A DNA stretch of 64,000 nucleotides, taken from the NCBI RefSeq assembly GCF_040183065.1, contig NC_091125.1, forward strand, positions 30,454,312-30,518,311. The letters run 5' to 3'. The DNA is from Periplaneta americana (taxonomy: Eukaryota > Arthropoda > Insecta > Blattodea > Blattidae). Position numbers and translations under genes: made by a program. Of this stretch, positions 1-11,776 are shown one piece after another (the first letter of the stretch is position 1; the number at the start of each line of letters is the position of its first letter). Below the pieces are notes generated by a model, which was not told where the DNA came from, made no database searches, and saw nothing but the letters and a program-made list of their open reading frames with translations.

Positions 1-560
1 ATATTATTACAATTGTAAATACAATATATTTTGCAATGAAATTAGTGTATTACGATACAAGATCGGGAAGAGCTTTTTACAAAATCGACGAAAAGTTTGA
101 AAAACGAGTAGAGCGAGTTTTTCAATTTCCGAGATTTCGTAATGCACTTCACAAAGAGTATTGTACATTTCTTGTAGAATCATATTATTACAATTGTAAA
201 TACAATATATTTTGCAATGAAATTAGTGTATTACGATACAAGATCGGGAAGAGCTTTTTACAAAATCGAGGAAAAGTTTGAAAAACGAGTAGAGCGAGAT
301 TTCGTAATGCACTTCACAAAGAGTATTTCTTGTAGGATCATATTATTACAATTGTAAATACAATATATTTTGCAATGAAATTAGTGTATTACGATACAAG
401 ATCGGGAAGAGCTTTTTACAAAATCGAGGAAAAGTTTGAAAAACGAGTAGAGCGAGTTTTTCAATTTCCTAGATTTCGTAATGCACTTCACAAAGAGTAT
501 TGTACATTTCTTGTAGGATCATATTATTACAATTGTAAATAGAATATATTTTGCAATGAA
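1..560. repeat. Tandem repeat, ~181-bp unit, about three copies plus a partial
   Basis: The unit begins ATATTATTACAATTGTAAAT at 1, 182, 340 and 521. Spacings are 181, 158 and 181 bases. The middle copy has lost about 23 bases around its TTTTTCAATTTCC segment. The short open frame across it is only the repeat read through and is not a gene. The array probably continues to the left of the window. A shorter related stretch with the AGGAAAAGTTTGAAAAA core lies near 14556, so the unit is part of a dispersed family. Confidence 0.85.
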
Positions 561-741
561 AATTTAGAATAATGTTATTCCAAAGTCTTTGCAAAACTGC
601 ACTGTAAGTAACAATAAGTGCACTGTAATGGATCTATTTCAGTATAGTTTTATGTTATGAAGAATGATTTCCCTAATAACAAGTTTCTGTGTGAGAATTC
701 TAACTTTCAAGGCCTAACAACAATAGCTGTAAATACAACAA

Positions 742-880
742 AAGACAGTGCAGTTTTACGAAGACTTTGGAATAATATTGCTCTACATTTTCAATGTAAA
801 ATATAATGTATTCACAATTATAATAATATAATCCTACAAGAAATGTACAATACACGTTTGTGAAGTGCATTACAAAATAT
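742..880 (-). repeat. Inverted partial copy of the 181-bp repeat region
   Basis: Read on the minus strand, this segment repeats about 481-605: the TGCACTTCACAAA stretch, then CATTTCTTGTAGGAT, then the AATATTATTCCAAAGTCTT / AAAACTGCAC end. The two arms are separated by about 140 bases, so 481-880 forms a long imperfect foldback. This is the shape of a foldback element whose left arm merges into the tandem array. There is no coding capacity. Confidence 0.7.
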
Positions 881-3553
881 GTTTCTTTGGACATATATCT
901 TTCTAACATCTTTTCCATTCTGCCACCATTTTTGGAAAATCAAGTGGGTGTCTATCAAGACTCATAAAGATAAATTATTTGTCTTTGCTCTGCGTTAAAG
1001 CATTTAACTTTTGTGATATTCCTGCAACGCCAATCAATAATGTTCGGTCGTTTTCGAATGAGTCTTAGATTGTGTAATGTCTTCCGCAGAAATCCCATGC
1101 TCTTTAGCATAGTATTAAAAAGCATTACAGACTTTTGCTATATCTCTTCCTGTTAAACGCAAACTGTGACGTTACACAGAGGCAGAGATTTAATAAAAGA
1201 TCTGTACAGATTATGGAGCGGTAATGTTTATGAACGGATGTTCCTGAATGTTATCTCAGGTCGGCATATCGCACGCATAGGTCGCGAGGTTACCTTCCCC
1301 TAGCCCCACTTCTCCGCTCTCAGAACTAGCTACTAAACGTGGCCTATCAGTATAATAGCCATAATTAATAAACCTAATGTGCCTTTAATTATATTAAATC
1401 TATATTCACCCATGGAATAATCTCGCATATTATTTGCCATGAAAGAAGTAAAAGGAAGCATTTGGAAATCTAGGAATAATATTTGATCTATAATCTATAT
1501 GACAGGTACAGAGTGCAGACAACTGCAAATGATAAGATAAACAAGGACAACATATCTGGGTTATAATTAACTATCGTCCCACTGTAGAGATTAACGAGGG
1601 CAATTCCTTGATACTGAAGCTAATGACTCATCTTCGTAAACATTCTTGGGACACATCGCAGGTCAAAGCGTCTTTTGTTTTTAGCATTTTCGCCGCGCTA
1701 ATCACTATTGTTGATATAAGACATGGCACCGGTATATCACTTCAATTCGCAGAAGAACAATAAACATAAATATAACTCGGATCGTGATGGGAAACACTGA
1801 AATGTTTTGATAAAATATAGGGCTATTGCTAATTTATATAGTCCCTATGCTAAAGACAGTTAATTTAGAAGATTTTAACAATTTAACACTCATTACTGGT
1901 ATCTATAAAATCTCAAATAATCGAATGTTATGGAATATGTGAAAGAGAAGACTGAACACATTTCTGGTCACGAGTTAAAACTATAAGTTTGGTCTCAAAA
2001 CGAATATTCGTATTGGGTAAATTACGGGCTGTACTGTGCCTTTGATAGTAATGTTCGGATTTATTTCGGTTTCGTTCCGATATACATTCCCCTTGCAAAG
2101 AATAGTTATATTCCTTGATTTTATAAATTTAAGACTTGAAGAATTCAGACAAGCTGGGACTTGCAGCAACAAGAAACTTCTACATTACCGTTGAATGTGG
2201 CATGTATTGCCTACCATTATCTTTAATGAACGACACTATGAATGCTAAGGCGTTATAACATTTCCAATCGGCAAGAATTATCCGAACACAAAAATCACAC
2301 TGTGATAAAATCGCTATTATCTACCACAGCAATTTTTCCGGAGCTGTCACAGTTCAGAGCTGTGACGGCAAAATACTGTCAAACCCACCGTTATTAAAAT
2401 CTGATAATTTTCTACGTACTTCATTACAATGTGTGTTTTTATATCGTGTTCTCAATTTTGCCAGAAAATTACAGATATTTAATTACAAATGATATACTGT
2501 AACTCATAGAAACATCATGAAGTAATGAAGAGTTACAATGGGGAACTAAGTAGCGAGCAACGATGTCTGGTTATAAACTATTTGAGTATGCTTTCATTTA
2601 GCTTAGAAGTTTTCCGTTTGATACAAAAGCCCATCGAGGTCTAGAGTAGGGCCTATATAAACCTGTAATTCCAACTGACGTTTTATTACAGACACAAAAG
2701 TTTTACTCTGCGCAAAGAGGAACAGGGTTGATGACTGATGTAAACAACATGTTCGCAAAGATGTTTCGGCCAAGAGGAGTAAAATGGTGCGGAAATGAAG
2801 AATATTACACGTGATGGACATCACAGACACCACTGTTTATATTCTCTGCGTTCTGTACATGTTAACGCTCTGAAATCAAGAAGGGAAATAAGGTCTGACT
2901 GTCTGTTATGTGCGGTGGGCAGAAAGGAAGCACATTTGAAAGTTTGAGGATGGACCGTATTAACATCTGGAGTTCAGAGCTGTAAACTTTTTTCCTGGTG
3001 GAAAAACATATGAAACTTCTCATGATGTAGAGATGAGCAAAACCTTTTGTTGGAAAAGGTTTGACAAACAGTAGGCTACTAATAACCTGAAACATCTCAT
3101 AGCCGCCATCAAAATAAAAATTTTCACATTATTATTTCTTTTCTTCTAATAAATTCGTCTCTTTGCAAATTTCTATTTCTTTTTTTATTTCGATAGCAAG
3201 CCTTCTTTCAAATATCCTATTTTTATACCGGTATATCGTTCCTTCACTGTTTTATTAATCTATACTAATTTTATAATTAATTTATCTCTCTCTCTCTTTT
3301 TCTTAAAATGGATGCCATAGGCTAGTATAATTTTCTTTAGTTCTTTCCCTTTCCTCATTTAATCTACAAATTCGCAGTACAGTAACACTATGTTCTAGTT
3401 TTTCAAGGAAATTGCAAATATCGATTACATTGCATGTCCTGCATACTTTCTCGACTATCTTGTTGTTTATGAAAACATTCTCGAAGATTGTATTTCTAGC
3501 CCCGAAAATAGCTCTAGATTCCATATTCTAAAAAGACTGTAAAGGTTAATAAA
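881..3553. other. Unassigned A+T-rich sequence
   Basis: No coding region, RNA gene or element end that I can support. The open frames here (up to 77 codons) have no family resemblance I recognise. There is a short TCTCTC tract near 3288. Confidence 0.5.

Positions 3554-3648
<95 letters not shown>
3554..3648. repeat. (ATT)n microsatellite
   Basis: About 31 near-perfect ATT units. The same trinucleotide recurs at 3889 (as TAA), 4500, 36060, 42564 and 63674. Confidence 0.95.
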
Positions 3649-3887
3649 GGGAATTGTAACATGGGAAAGAAAGAAATCAGAAGAAAGATTCAAAACAATA
3701 ATAAACTTATTGTGAATTATAGAACTATTTTAAATCAAGATTATTTCCTTGTCACTAATTAATGTAAAGTCTATAAAACATTGGTGAGATCAATTCTGAA
3801 ATACCTACGCATGTAAAACGTAGATCTTTTCACAATGTGACATGCCACAATTAAGTGTTTTTGAAAAGAAAATAATACAGAGAAACA

Positions 3888-3888
<1 letters not shown>

Positions 3889-3935
<47 letters not shown>
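3889..3935. repeat. (TAA)n microsatellite
   Basis: Uninterrupted TAA units, about 15 copies. It lies just upstream of a dispersed-repeat-like segment. Confidence 0.95.
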
Positions 3936-3937
<2 letters not shown>

Positions 3938-3967
3938 GAGGTAATTTGAATATTTATCCTATAATAT

Positions 3968-4140
3968 ACATTGTTGTTTAGTCAACTGTCCGAAGACAGG
4001 TCTGAACCTCACAAGTGATCAACAACGCACCACTTATGAGGCAACTAGGCCAGGAGATAATGGGGTAGGATGGCCAGTTTCTTTTCCCCGCCCTTGCATA
4101 CATCGCCGACTAGCTACATATTACACTAATCCAGGTATGC
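3968..4140. repeat. Possible dispersed repeat
   Basis: This segment of higher GC, including GACAGGTCTGAACCTCAC and GGCAACTAGGCCAGGAGATA, resembles a high-copy element I recall from cockroach-type genomes. No second copy is present in the window, so the claim rests on recall only. I could not define its ends or a target duplication. Confidence 0.3.
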
Positions 4141-4275
4141 TCATTCTCTGACTCCCGATTACGTTCTGTAATCACAACCTTCCAAGGCAGAGCGTGCTAT
4201 TCCTCGTTCGAAGCTCGACGGATGACTGCGGAAGGCAGTTCAAGTACTTAGTAAACGCACGAACAGTGCGGGACA

Positions 4276-4503
4276 ATGACGCAGTCAAAACCTTCTGTAA
4301 GCAAACGATCATTCCGTACAGTGTGGGAAGAAGATTATTTTTGTTGTGCGTTCGGTGAAAACGTAAATTGTTTACTATGTTGTAAAGTACTGTCAGGAAT
4401 ACTACTGAGCAACATAAAACAACATTATAGGGTCTGCCACCCAGAACATCCCGAAGTAACAGGGAAGCTGTTTTCTGTATTATGTATTCATATACTAATG
4501 TTG

Positions 4504-4563
<60 letters not shown>

Positions 4564-5218
4564 GTATTATTGTAGTGATTTTATTCCAGCAGAAATCCTG
4601 TTTTGATAAAATAATTTTTCAGGGGTGCAACGTGCACTACAGCTTCAAGAATTGAAAGCACTTAATGAAAGGTCAAACCTTGAAGAGAGTCGAACAATTC
4701 AGTCTGTGTTTAGGAGCAAGAGATGTATGGTGCCTGATCAAAATATAGTTAATTATATCTCTACAGCCTACTGGAACAGTTCAAATGTGAATTCACACAA
4801 TATAGATTTAGTGATTTTGGACGTATGGAGAGTGATATTAATCTTTTTGTTAATCCTTTCATAGTAAATTTAGTGCAGTCCGTGAGAGTGCAGTTCCAGG
4901 ACGAGTTACTTGATATACAAAGTAAAGTAGAATTCTGAACTAAATGCAGAGAATATGACTTGACAAGCATATAATTATTTAAAAAATGAAGAAAACGAAA
5001 TATCCCAAGATGAGTTTATTCGCTGCCACTATATTAGCTACCTTCGCCTCGACATGTGTGTGCGAACAATAACATTATTTTCGAGAATGAAGGTTACTGA
5101 ATCCAAACATAGATCCCAATTAACAGATGAGCATCTTTTGAGCCATCTGCGCATTGCAGTATATCCGTTGGAAATAGATATCCGATTACTTGCAGAAAAG
5201 AATGCATATTTTAAATAG
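4276..5218 (+). pseudogene. Decayed hAT (ZBED/BED-finger type) transposase
   Basis: Three coding blocks read left to right in different frames. Block 1 (4276-4465) is a BED-type zinc finger: W17, C32-x2-C35 and H50-x4-H55 in a 99-codon frame, the last third of which is only a poly-Leu ATT tract. Block 2 (4626-4938) keeps the segment before the C-terminus, including YRFSDFGRMESDI at 4801-4839 and a DELLDIQS motif, and ends at a stop. Block 3 (about 5071-5218) is the hAT C-terminal dimerisation region, with LFSRMKVTESKHRSQLTDEH and a final stop. The catalytic middle is missing. By architecture it belongs with the GTF2IRD2/EPM2AIP1/ZBED-like hAT group. I found no TIRs or target duplication, so the element boundaries are open. 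Confidence 0.75.
4500..4568. repeat. (ATT)n microsatellite inside hAT remnant
   Basis: A run of ATT units lies between the zinc-finger block and the next coding block of the hAT pseudogene. It produces a spurious poly-leucine tail in the open frame. The microsatellite sits where the deleted catalytic core would begin. Confidence 0.95.
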
Positions 5219-5660
5219 ACCGCAATGTGCGGTGGAACATGAAAATAACATTACCTATGATATAATAATATCATAACTATATTAAATACTGTGTTATAAA
5301 TAATGTAATAACTGAATATTACAGTGTATACTCGTTCCTTTTTCAAATTGAGTTTATTATCCGTGTTTGTAAGAGTGTAAGAACTGTGCCACGGGCGGTG
5401 CTGCAATGTAGTTGCGGAATCCAATCCCTACACTGTGTGTTTTGCAGTGCAGCATCATCCGTGTAATCGTCGCTTTTACAATCTTGAGCATACCTGCACT
5501 AATCAGACTTCACATGTATACAAACAATTGTTCTTCCTGTGACACATAAGTATCGTCAAGTGAGATGTACCGCCTGATAATAAATGTACAATTGTACATA
5601 CCAGACAGAATCTCAAACAGAGGTAATAACCATTAAAAATGGAAACAATTACCACGGTTA
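5219..5660. other. Unassigned sequence
   Basis: No supported coding or RNA feature. It may include the 3' untranslated part and right end of the hAT element upstream, but no terminal repeat could be matched. Confidence 0.4.
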
Positions 5661-6130
5661 ACGAGAATTATTTGAAAAATACTTTTTTTTTTAATTCGTT
5701 TGTCTGACAATCTCTGACATTAATCGGTAGGGAATTCCAAAGTCGAGGAACAGCCACAGTGGAAGAAGATGAGAATGAGGATGTTCGGTGGGAGGGAATG
5801 GATAATATTGAGGAGTGCTGTGATCGTGTATCTAGATTACGGTGTCTGGATAAATTTTTAAAATGGGACGGGAGATGTGCTGGAGTGGAGAAATGTAATA
5901 CAGTAGAACCTCTATTATCCGTGGTAATGAAGGGGTGGACTGGACGGTTAATCATATAATCCGTACCATAAACTATTTTCATAAATGAAGTGTATATTAC
6001 AGTTTTGTAATTTCCTCCGTGGTTTTGTGTTTATCATGCTAGGTAGTGAACCAGAAGTTCACTAATTTTAGTCTGGTTGCGAATCGTGGGTTTATAAGTG
6101 TTGTTCGCGGAAAGATACGAATAGTAGAAG

Positions 6131-6289
6131 TCTCATGTTGTAGATTTACATACTTTATCCTTGTTTTTCCTTAAATCGCGCACAGTTTTAACGCCAATCT
6201 CGTATTCTGATGTGAAATGAGTTGCGGTTTCTCTTTTTCCAAAACTCTCAATTATTTGCAGTTTTATTTCGTTGCTTAGCAAAACAAAT
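6131..6289 (-). pseudogene. Tigger-type transposase fragment, CENP-B/psq-like HTH
   Basis: The minus-strand translation runs from about NEIKLQIIESFGKRETATHF through TSEYEIGVKTVRDLRKNKDK to a stop at 6131-6133. The sequence I..SFGKRET..HFTSEYEIGVKTVRDLRKNKDK is the usual DNA-binding helix-turn-helix at the N-terminus of Tigger/CENP-B family proteins. The second HTH and DDE domains do not follow in any frame I could read, so this is a deletion remnant. Confidence 0.75.
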
Positions 6290-7102
6290 CAGTGAAAGAT
6301 ATTTCGCGTTGAAAATATAAAGTACGGGCACTCGAGCAGTAGGACAAGGCCTGAATGCTGCACGGGTTTGCTATAAATTGTGCGGAAGTTCTTGGGACCA
6401 TTTCTTTGAAGGCAGGTAGTGATTATTTTACAAGTTGGGAAAAACACCTTTATGCTCGAACATGCCGAAATGTACTAATTATACACCTGGTAGCAGTCCT
6501 TTAATGCATGTCATTAAAGTACACCTATTCATTAAAGTACAGGTCTTCAGCCAATGATAACTCAGCTTACATGTGTTCATCCAATGAGAAGTCAGCTTTG
6601 TACCGTTATAAAACCGCAAGTATCGATTATTCTCGGAAATGCAATCGAAAGAGAATTAGCGAAAAGTCACGGAGGCTGTAAATCCAATACTGTCGCAGAA
6701 GGTTATGTTCTGTTACTATAATAATTAGCGTTAATTGTAAATAATATTCAAATAAATTCAATTTGTCATCTCGTTTTCAATGTCGAATTCAATAATCAAG
6801 GTTATAATATTATCAAGTTTAACGGGATTATACATCAAGGTCAATGACATTATTGTTCCTCGGAAAAAATCAATACTTTCGCGTCTGCGCACATCTCACA
6901 ATTCACGACCTAGACCAAGGTCACTTCCGATCTTGTCAGATACAAATAAAATATATACATCTGAATACCGGTAATTTCAAGTTAGAAATATGATCGCTTG
7001 CGCTCGTTTCATAAACATCCATACTCGCTTTCTTAATTACTATCATTATAGGCTCGTTGCATAATGTACTATTAAGTAACTGTTCTTATTGCCGACAGTT
7101 GT

Positions 7103-7371
7103 ACTGTCCTAGATCATATATACCCAGATAGGTCAGCCTTATAGGCTTTGAGGTTAACAACTTTTGTCAGGTTTACTACGCTGCCATCTAGTTGTTACAT
7201 AAGGAGTCATGTCATAATTCCCACTTGAATTGCATTAGCGACTGTACTGCCATCTCGTGTTTGTTTACGGCGGACGGGTGGCAATCCTGACGGTTGTTCT
7301 CTTCAAAGTCCTGCCGATTTTAACATAGCGATGAGTTATCTGTTACATATATGATCTAGGGTACTATGTAA
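7103..7371. mobile_element. Possible MITE nested in the Tigger element
   Basis: CCTAGATCATATATA near 7109 is mirrored by ACATATATGATCTAGGG near 7345-7361. The flanks GTACTGT and GTACTAT could be an imperfect target duplication. The ends are short and imperfect, so this is tentative. There is no coding capacity. Confidence 0.35.
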
Positions 7372-7739
7372 TGGTAAAGCCTTATAATAATACGCTGTAG
7401 AAAAAATAAGTAATAATATACGGTATAATACTACATTGTTTCCGCAGCAAAGAAAGAAAGAAAAGAGCGAGCGAAAGACAGTCGGATAATAGGCCGGTCG
7501 GTTAATAGGGTGACGGATAGTCGGGGTTCTACTGTATATGAAAGAGGAGAGAAATATAGTGGACTTTTCTACGATCTTCTAGACAGAGCCAGGACAACAT
7601 TTCGAGGGATGATGTTACTGATCAGCCCGGCAAATAATGCAGACGAAACGGACGCACATATTATATAAACGTTGCAGTCTCTGCTCGAAAATAACGCTTA
7701 GGTCATACACAACATGGGGAATGGAGAATTAGGTATAAT

Positions 7740-8640
7740 GAAGAACTATACTGATTCTATAAATCTCCAGACATCAGTACAGCAATAAAACCAACAATAT
7801 TGTTAAGAACAAATCGCATGCTTGAAAATCACGATGTTAGGCGAGTTAGAAGGAATGAGGAGTGCTGGATGACCCAAACATGAGTAGGTGGATTGATAGT
7901 GTACGGTAACGGACGATCCGAAGAGACTTTTGGCCAAGACTTGATGGTTGGTAATCAGGGTTATATTCCAAGAGCAAGCCTGCAGAACTCGTAAGAAGGG
8001 GAAATATGACGTGAACCTCACTCCACTTCTATTGGGGATGATCGACTTCCGCGTAGAGTTATTTACCTTCTCTTGTCAAAGGTCCATCAGTGGTGCCATG
8101 TAATTTTCAAAAAGGATTGTAATAAATTCATTGTTTTTATAATGCGTTCTCTCGTTTCAAGTTTTACAATTATGCTAGATTTCCTGTCGGTAGTTTCTTT
8201 GAGATTTCTTTGCACCTACCCTGTTTTAGATTTTCGAAAACTTTCCTCCTATCATCACCTACGGAAACATAAATGTATAGCATTTAAGTAATGAACCTTG
8301 AAAGTCACTATTAATTTTAAATTCAAAATGAACACAATGAGAGACGTCCTTAATTTTCTTAATTTTACAGTATATAAATAAATAATCAGTATACAGTTCA
8401 TAATAATGAAATTACCCGAAAGTTTGTGCATTCCATCTAATTCTTAATATGGACTTTGTTGAAATATAGTTTAATATTGCAATGATGAGTGGAAATAAAT
8501 TGGATGGGATACAGTAAACAAGCAATTCTTTCGTCTTCAACAACAAAATAATCATATTACTATTACCTTTGGAAGTAGTATTCCTTCACGGGTTTAGATT
8601 TTGCTATGTTCCAGTTCTCTTTAAACTGCAGTACGCTTAT
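7740..8640. other. Unassigned sequence
   Basis: No recognised coding or structured feature. The short open frames on both strands do not resemble known families. Confidence 0.45.
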
Positions 8641-8812
8641 TATTTGTTTGTTTGTTTGTTTGTTTGTTTACTTATTTTCTTATTTACTTACTTATTTACT
8701 TAATTATTTATTTATATATTTATTTATTTACGTATTTACTTATTTATTTATTTATTGAGGCCTACTTATTTACTTAATTACTTATTTATTTATATATTTA
8801 TTTATTTACTTA
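8641..8812. repeat. TTTG/TTTA tetranucleotide microsatellite
   Basis: (TTTG)n passes into degenerate (TTTA/CTTA)n and abuts the 3' end of a Helitron at 8813. A similar TTTA tract continues beyond the second Helitron copy at 10885-11040. This suggests the Helitron landed inside one microsatellite. Confidence 0.9.
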
Positions 8813-9797
8813 TTAGCCGTACCCGTGCTCTCCGCTGCACGCGTTAGAAATAAATATAAAGTAATTACATAATTAAAATAGGACATTTGATCCACGGAAC
8901 ATTCGTGTTTGATAGAAGGATAAATCGTTTATTATGTTACTTAATTTAAATTGTATTAGGAAATTAAAATGAGATCATTTTGATCCAGAGACCATTCATT
9001 TGGTCATAAAAATTATTTTAGGAAATACAGGAAACGAATGTACAGAATAGCCTATCAAGTTTTCTGTGCATAAGAAGCTATTTTAATCTTACCTGTCCTC
9101 GATTCAATCAGAAGTTACTGTAATAACATTATAGCATTATGTCCATTTAGAGAAACTTCACTTTCCAATGGTGAATTAATAATTAATTATACAAATAGGT
9201 TAATTTAGCTTCTGATATTACTTCATACAAACACAGAAAAATTCTCTGTAGGCTATGTTTCATAGCTTTCGATTGTTGTTGTCCAAGGCCCCTTATAGAC
9301 GAAGTCATTTGTTTTTTATTTCATTACACCGCCTTAGAAGGTGTGGTTATTGTAATTTTGAAACTCATTTATCCCATTAAATATCAGTCCTATCAAACTT
9401 TTGCATAGAATAAAACTTATCGGAAATTAGTTTTAAAGAAACTTTTGTTATGTAACATTTTTTCATGAAAATTAATAATAAGGCAGTTATTTCGAGTTAT
9501 TTAATTCAACCCCCCTTATAACCCCACTTTTAAATAAAATATTTTGAATGCCATATAGCCTAAATTCTAAGTTACAACGAACTTAACTTATATTACAATT
9601 TTCATATAAATCGGTTCAGCCATTATCCCGTGAAAAGGTAACAAACATCCAGACAGACAGACAGACATACAAACAAAAATGTCAAAAAAGCGATTTTCGA
9701 TTTCAGAGCGGTTAATTATATATGTTAGGACCAATTATTTTTGGAAAATCGAAAATTACCAGAAACATTTCGGCTACAGATTTATTATTAGTATAGA
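8813..9797 (-). mobile_element. Non-autonomous Helitron, 985 bp
   Basis: Read on the minus strand it starts TCTATACTAATAATAAATC after an A (complement of T at 9798). It ends with GGGTACGG then CTAA before a T (complement of A at 8812). A/T insertion, a 5' TC, a 3' CTRR and a GC-rich near-palindrome shortly before the end are the Helitron hallmarks; the 3' palindrome is slightly degraded in this copy. It encodes no Rep/helicase. Copies at 27262-28348 and 43642-44603 share its whole length, including a short GACA/GTCT tract. Fine boundaries rest on comparison with the copy at 27262. Confidence 0.8.
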
Positions 9798-10094
9798 TTA
9801 TATTATATTATATTATAATGTATTATATTATATTATATTATACTATACTATACTATACTATACTATACTATACTATACTATACTATACTATACTATACTA
9901 TACTATACTATACTATACTATACTATACTATACTAATACTATACTATATTATACTAATACTATACTAATACTATACTATACTATACTATACTATATTATA
10001 TTATATTATATTATATTATATTATATTATATTATATTATATTATATTATATTATATTATATTATATTATATTATATTATATTATATTATATTAT
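9798..10094. repeat. TATAT/TATAC pentanucleotide microsatellite
   Basis: About 60 pentamers in three blocks: TATAT, then TATAC, then TATAT. It begins at the 5' end of one Helitron and stops at the truncated edge of the next, so it bridges two head-to-tail copies. The long Tyr/Ile/Leu open frames across it are artefacts. Confidence 0.95.
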
Positions 10095-10876
10095 AAGAAT
10101 AGCCTATCAAGTTTTCTGTGCGTAAGAAGCTATTTTAATCTTACCTGTCCCGCATTCACTCAGAAGTTACTGTAATAACATTATAGCATTATGTCCATCT
10201 AGAGAAACTACACTTTCCAATGATGAATTAATAATTAATTATACAAATCGGTTAATTTAGCTTCCGATATTACTTCATACAAATACAGAAACATTCTCTG
10301 TAGGCTATGTTTCATAGCTTTCGATTGTTGTCTAAGGCCCCTTCTAGACGAAGTCATTTGTTTTTTATTTCATTACACCGCCTTAGATGGCGTTGTAATT
10401 GTAATTTTAAAACTCATTTATCTCAATAAATATCAGTCCTATCAAAATTTTGCATAGAGTAAAACTTATCGGAAATTAGTTTTAAAGAAACATTTGTTAT
10501 GTAACATTTTTCATGAAAATTAATAATAAGGGAGATATTTCGATTTATTTAATTCATGCTCCCTTATAACCCTCCTTTTAAATAAAATATTTTGAATGCC
10601 ATATAGCCTAAATTCTAAGTTACAACGAACTTTTATTTATATTCCAATTTTCGTATAAATCGGTTCAGACATTATCGCGTGAAAAGGTATCAAACATCCA
10701 GACAGATAGACAGACAGATAGACAGACAGACAGACAGACAGACATACAAACAAAAATTAAAAAAAAAAGCGATTTTCGGTTTCAGGGTGGTTAATTATGT
10801 GTGTTAGGATCAATTATTTTTGGAAAATCGAAAATTACCAGAAAAATTTCGGCTACAGATTTATTATTAGTATAGA
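10095..10876 (-). mobile_element. Truncated second Helitron copy, head-to-tail
   Basis: This matches the first Helitron from its AGAATAGCCTATCAAG segment (9045 there, about 10097 here) to its 5' TC end at 10875-10876. About 235 bases of the 3' end, including the hairpin and CTRR, are missing. The copies differ at scattered bases and by an expanded GACA tract at about 10703-10743. A truncated tandem copy at the same site fits duplication within the locus or aberrant rolling-circle insertion rather than two independent insertions. Confidence 0.75.
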
Positions 10877-10884
10877 TTTACTTA

Positions 10885-11041
10885 ATTTCTTACTTTCTTA
10901 TTTATTTATTTATTTATTTATTTACTTATTTATTTACTTATTTATTTATTTATTCATCCATCCATCCATTTATTTATTTACTTATTTATCTATTTATATA
11001 TTTATTCATCCATTTATTTATTTATTTATTTATTTATTTAG
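10885..11041. repeat. TTTA/TCCA tetranucleotide microsatellite
   Basis: (TTTA)n with CTTA and ATCC variants. It flanks the 5' end of the second Helitron copy and resembles the tract at 8641-8812 on the other side of the Helitron pair. Confidence 0.9.
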
Positions 11042-11721
11042 CTAGAGTGCTTTACAATGTTGAATGACAGCATTGACATCCGGTCATATAGCTATCACTT
11101 ACTTATTAACGTACAATTTATTTATCGTCCTATTATTAGTAAAACTAGTTAAGACCAGTAATACAAGTTTTGTAAAAACAGGAATTAAAACTTTATTAAT
11201 GCACGAAAAATCATAATAAATTATTCAAATAAAGTAATTGGTTTGTTGCCTGCAAGCAACATTTCGGACTTATTTCATTTTAGTAGAATACAGAGCACGG
11301 AAAGACATGTCATGGACTGTACGTAACTTATTTTACACAAAAGTGGATTTAATCGGCTTTACTAGTAATAGGACGATACATATAGGTAGACCTTCTTACA
11401 TTATTAGCACACATACATTTTAAAATTTATTTTACATGTCTTTTAATTTATTTATTTCCCTGATTCATTTTTCTCTTACTTCCTAAAGGTATATTTCTAA
11501 GGATTTTATTATCTATTCATTTGTAAATTCTTGATAGCGTATTGTATACCTGCCGCCGCGAATGAATGTTAATGCAGCCGAGCGTAACTAGAACGTCATG
11601 ACGGTAGAAAAGGTGGGTGGGGTAAGAAAGGGGAGTATAGCAGTGCTCTCAGGAGCTACAGTTCTGCAGGCCTGTCCTAGAGGAAAGTCCTAAAGGAAGC
11701 CGAGGCATTTACTGGGCTGAA

Positions 11722-11776
<55 letters not shown>

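Larger units (their letters stand above)
5901..7534 (-). mobile_element. Tigger/pogo-like DNA transposon (decayed)
   Basis: The ends are inverted: left CAGTAGAACCTCTATTATCC, right (minus strand) CAGTAGAACCCCGACTATCC. Both ends are flanked by TA (5899-5900 and 7535-7536), the target duplication of the Tc1/mariner superfamily. The TIR start matches the Tigger/pogo type. The only transposase remnant seen is an N-terminal helix-turn-helix piece at about 6131-6289. At 1.63 kb the element is shorter than a complete Tigger and has lost the DDE catalytic region. A smaller foldback lies inside it near 7106-7371. Insertion was into a LINE. Confidence 0.8.
5668..7720 (-). pseudogene. LINE C-terminal fragment, interrupted by a Tigger element
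   Basis: Two pieces of one non-LTR retrotransposon lie on the minus strand. The piece at 5668-5898 encodes the C-terminal tail, with SQHSSILSIPSHRTSSFSSS and VPRLWNSLPINVRDC, the usual end of jockey/CR1-like RT proteins. The piece at about 7537-7720 encodes the segment just upstream, including CVRFVCIICRADQ, with stops and frame changes. Between them sits the pogo-like element 5901-7534, flanked by TA. A more complete LINE of related type lies at 21743-23817, and its matching region is near 22860-22950. Upstream RT motifs are absent here, so this copy is 5'-truncated. Confidence 0.65.

Noticed and set aside
6480..6770. Possible solo LTR (TATAAAA-like and AATAAA motifs)
   Set aside because: No TG..CA ends with a target duplication, no primer-binding site and no second copy. 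The motifs are common in A+T-rich DNA.
9679..10096. Open frames over TATAT/TATAC and Helitron sequence
   Set aside because: Microsatellite translation joined to Helitron end sequence; not conserved in the other Helitron copies.
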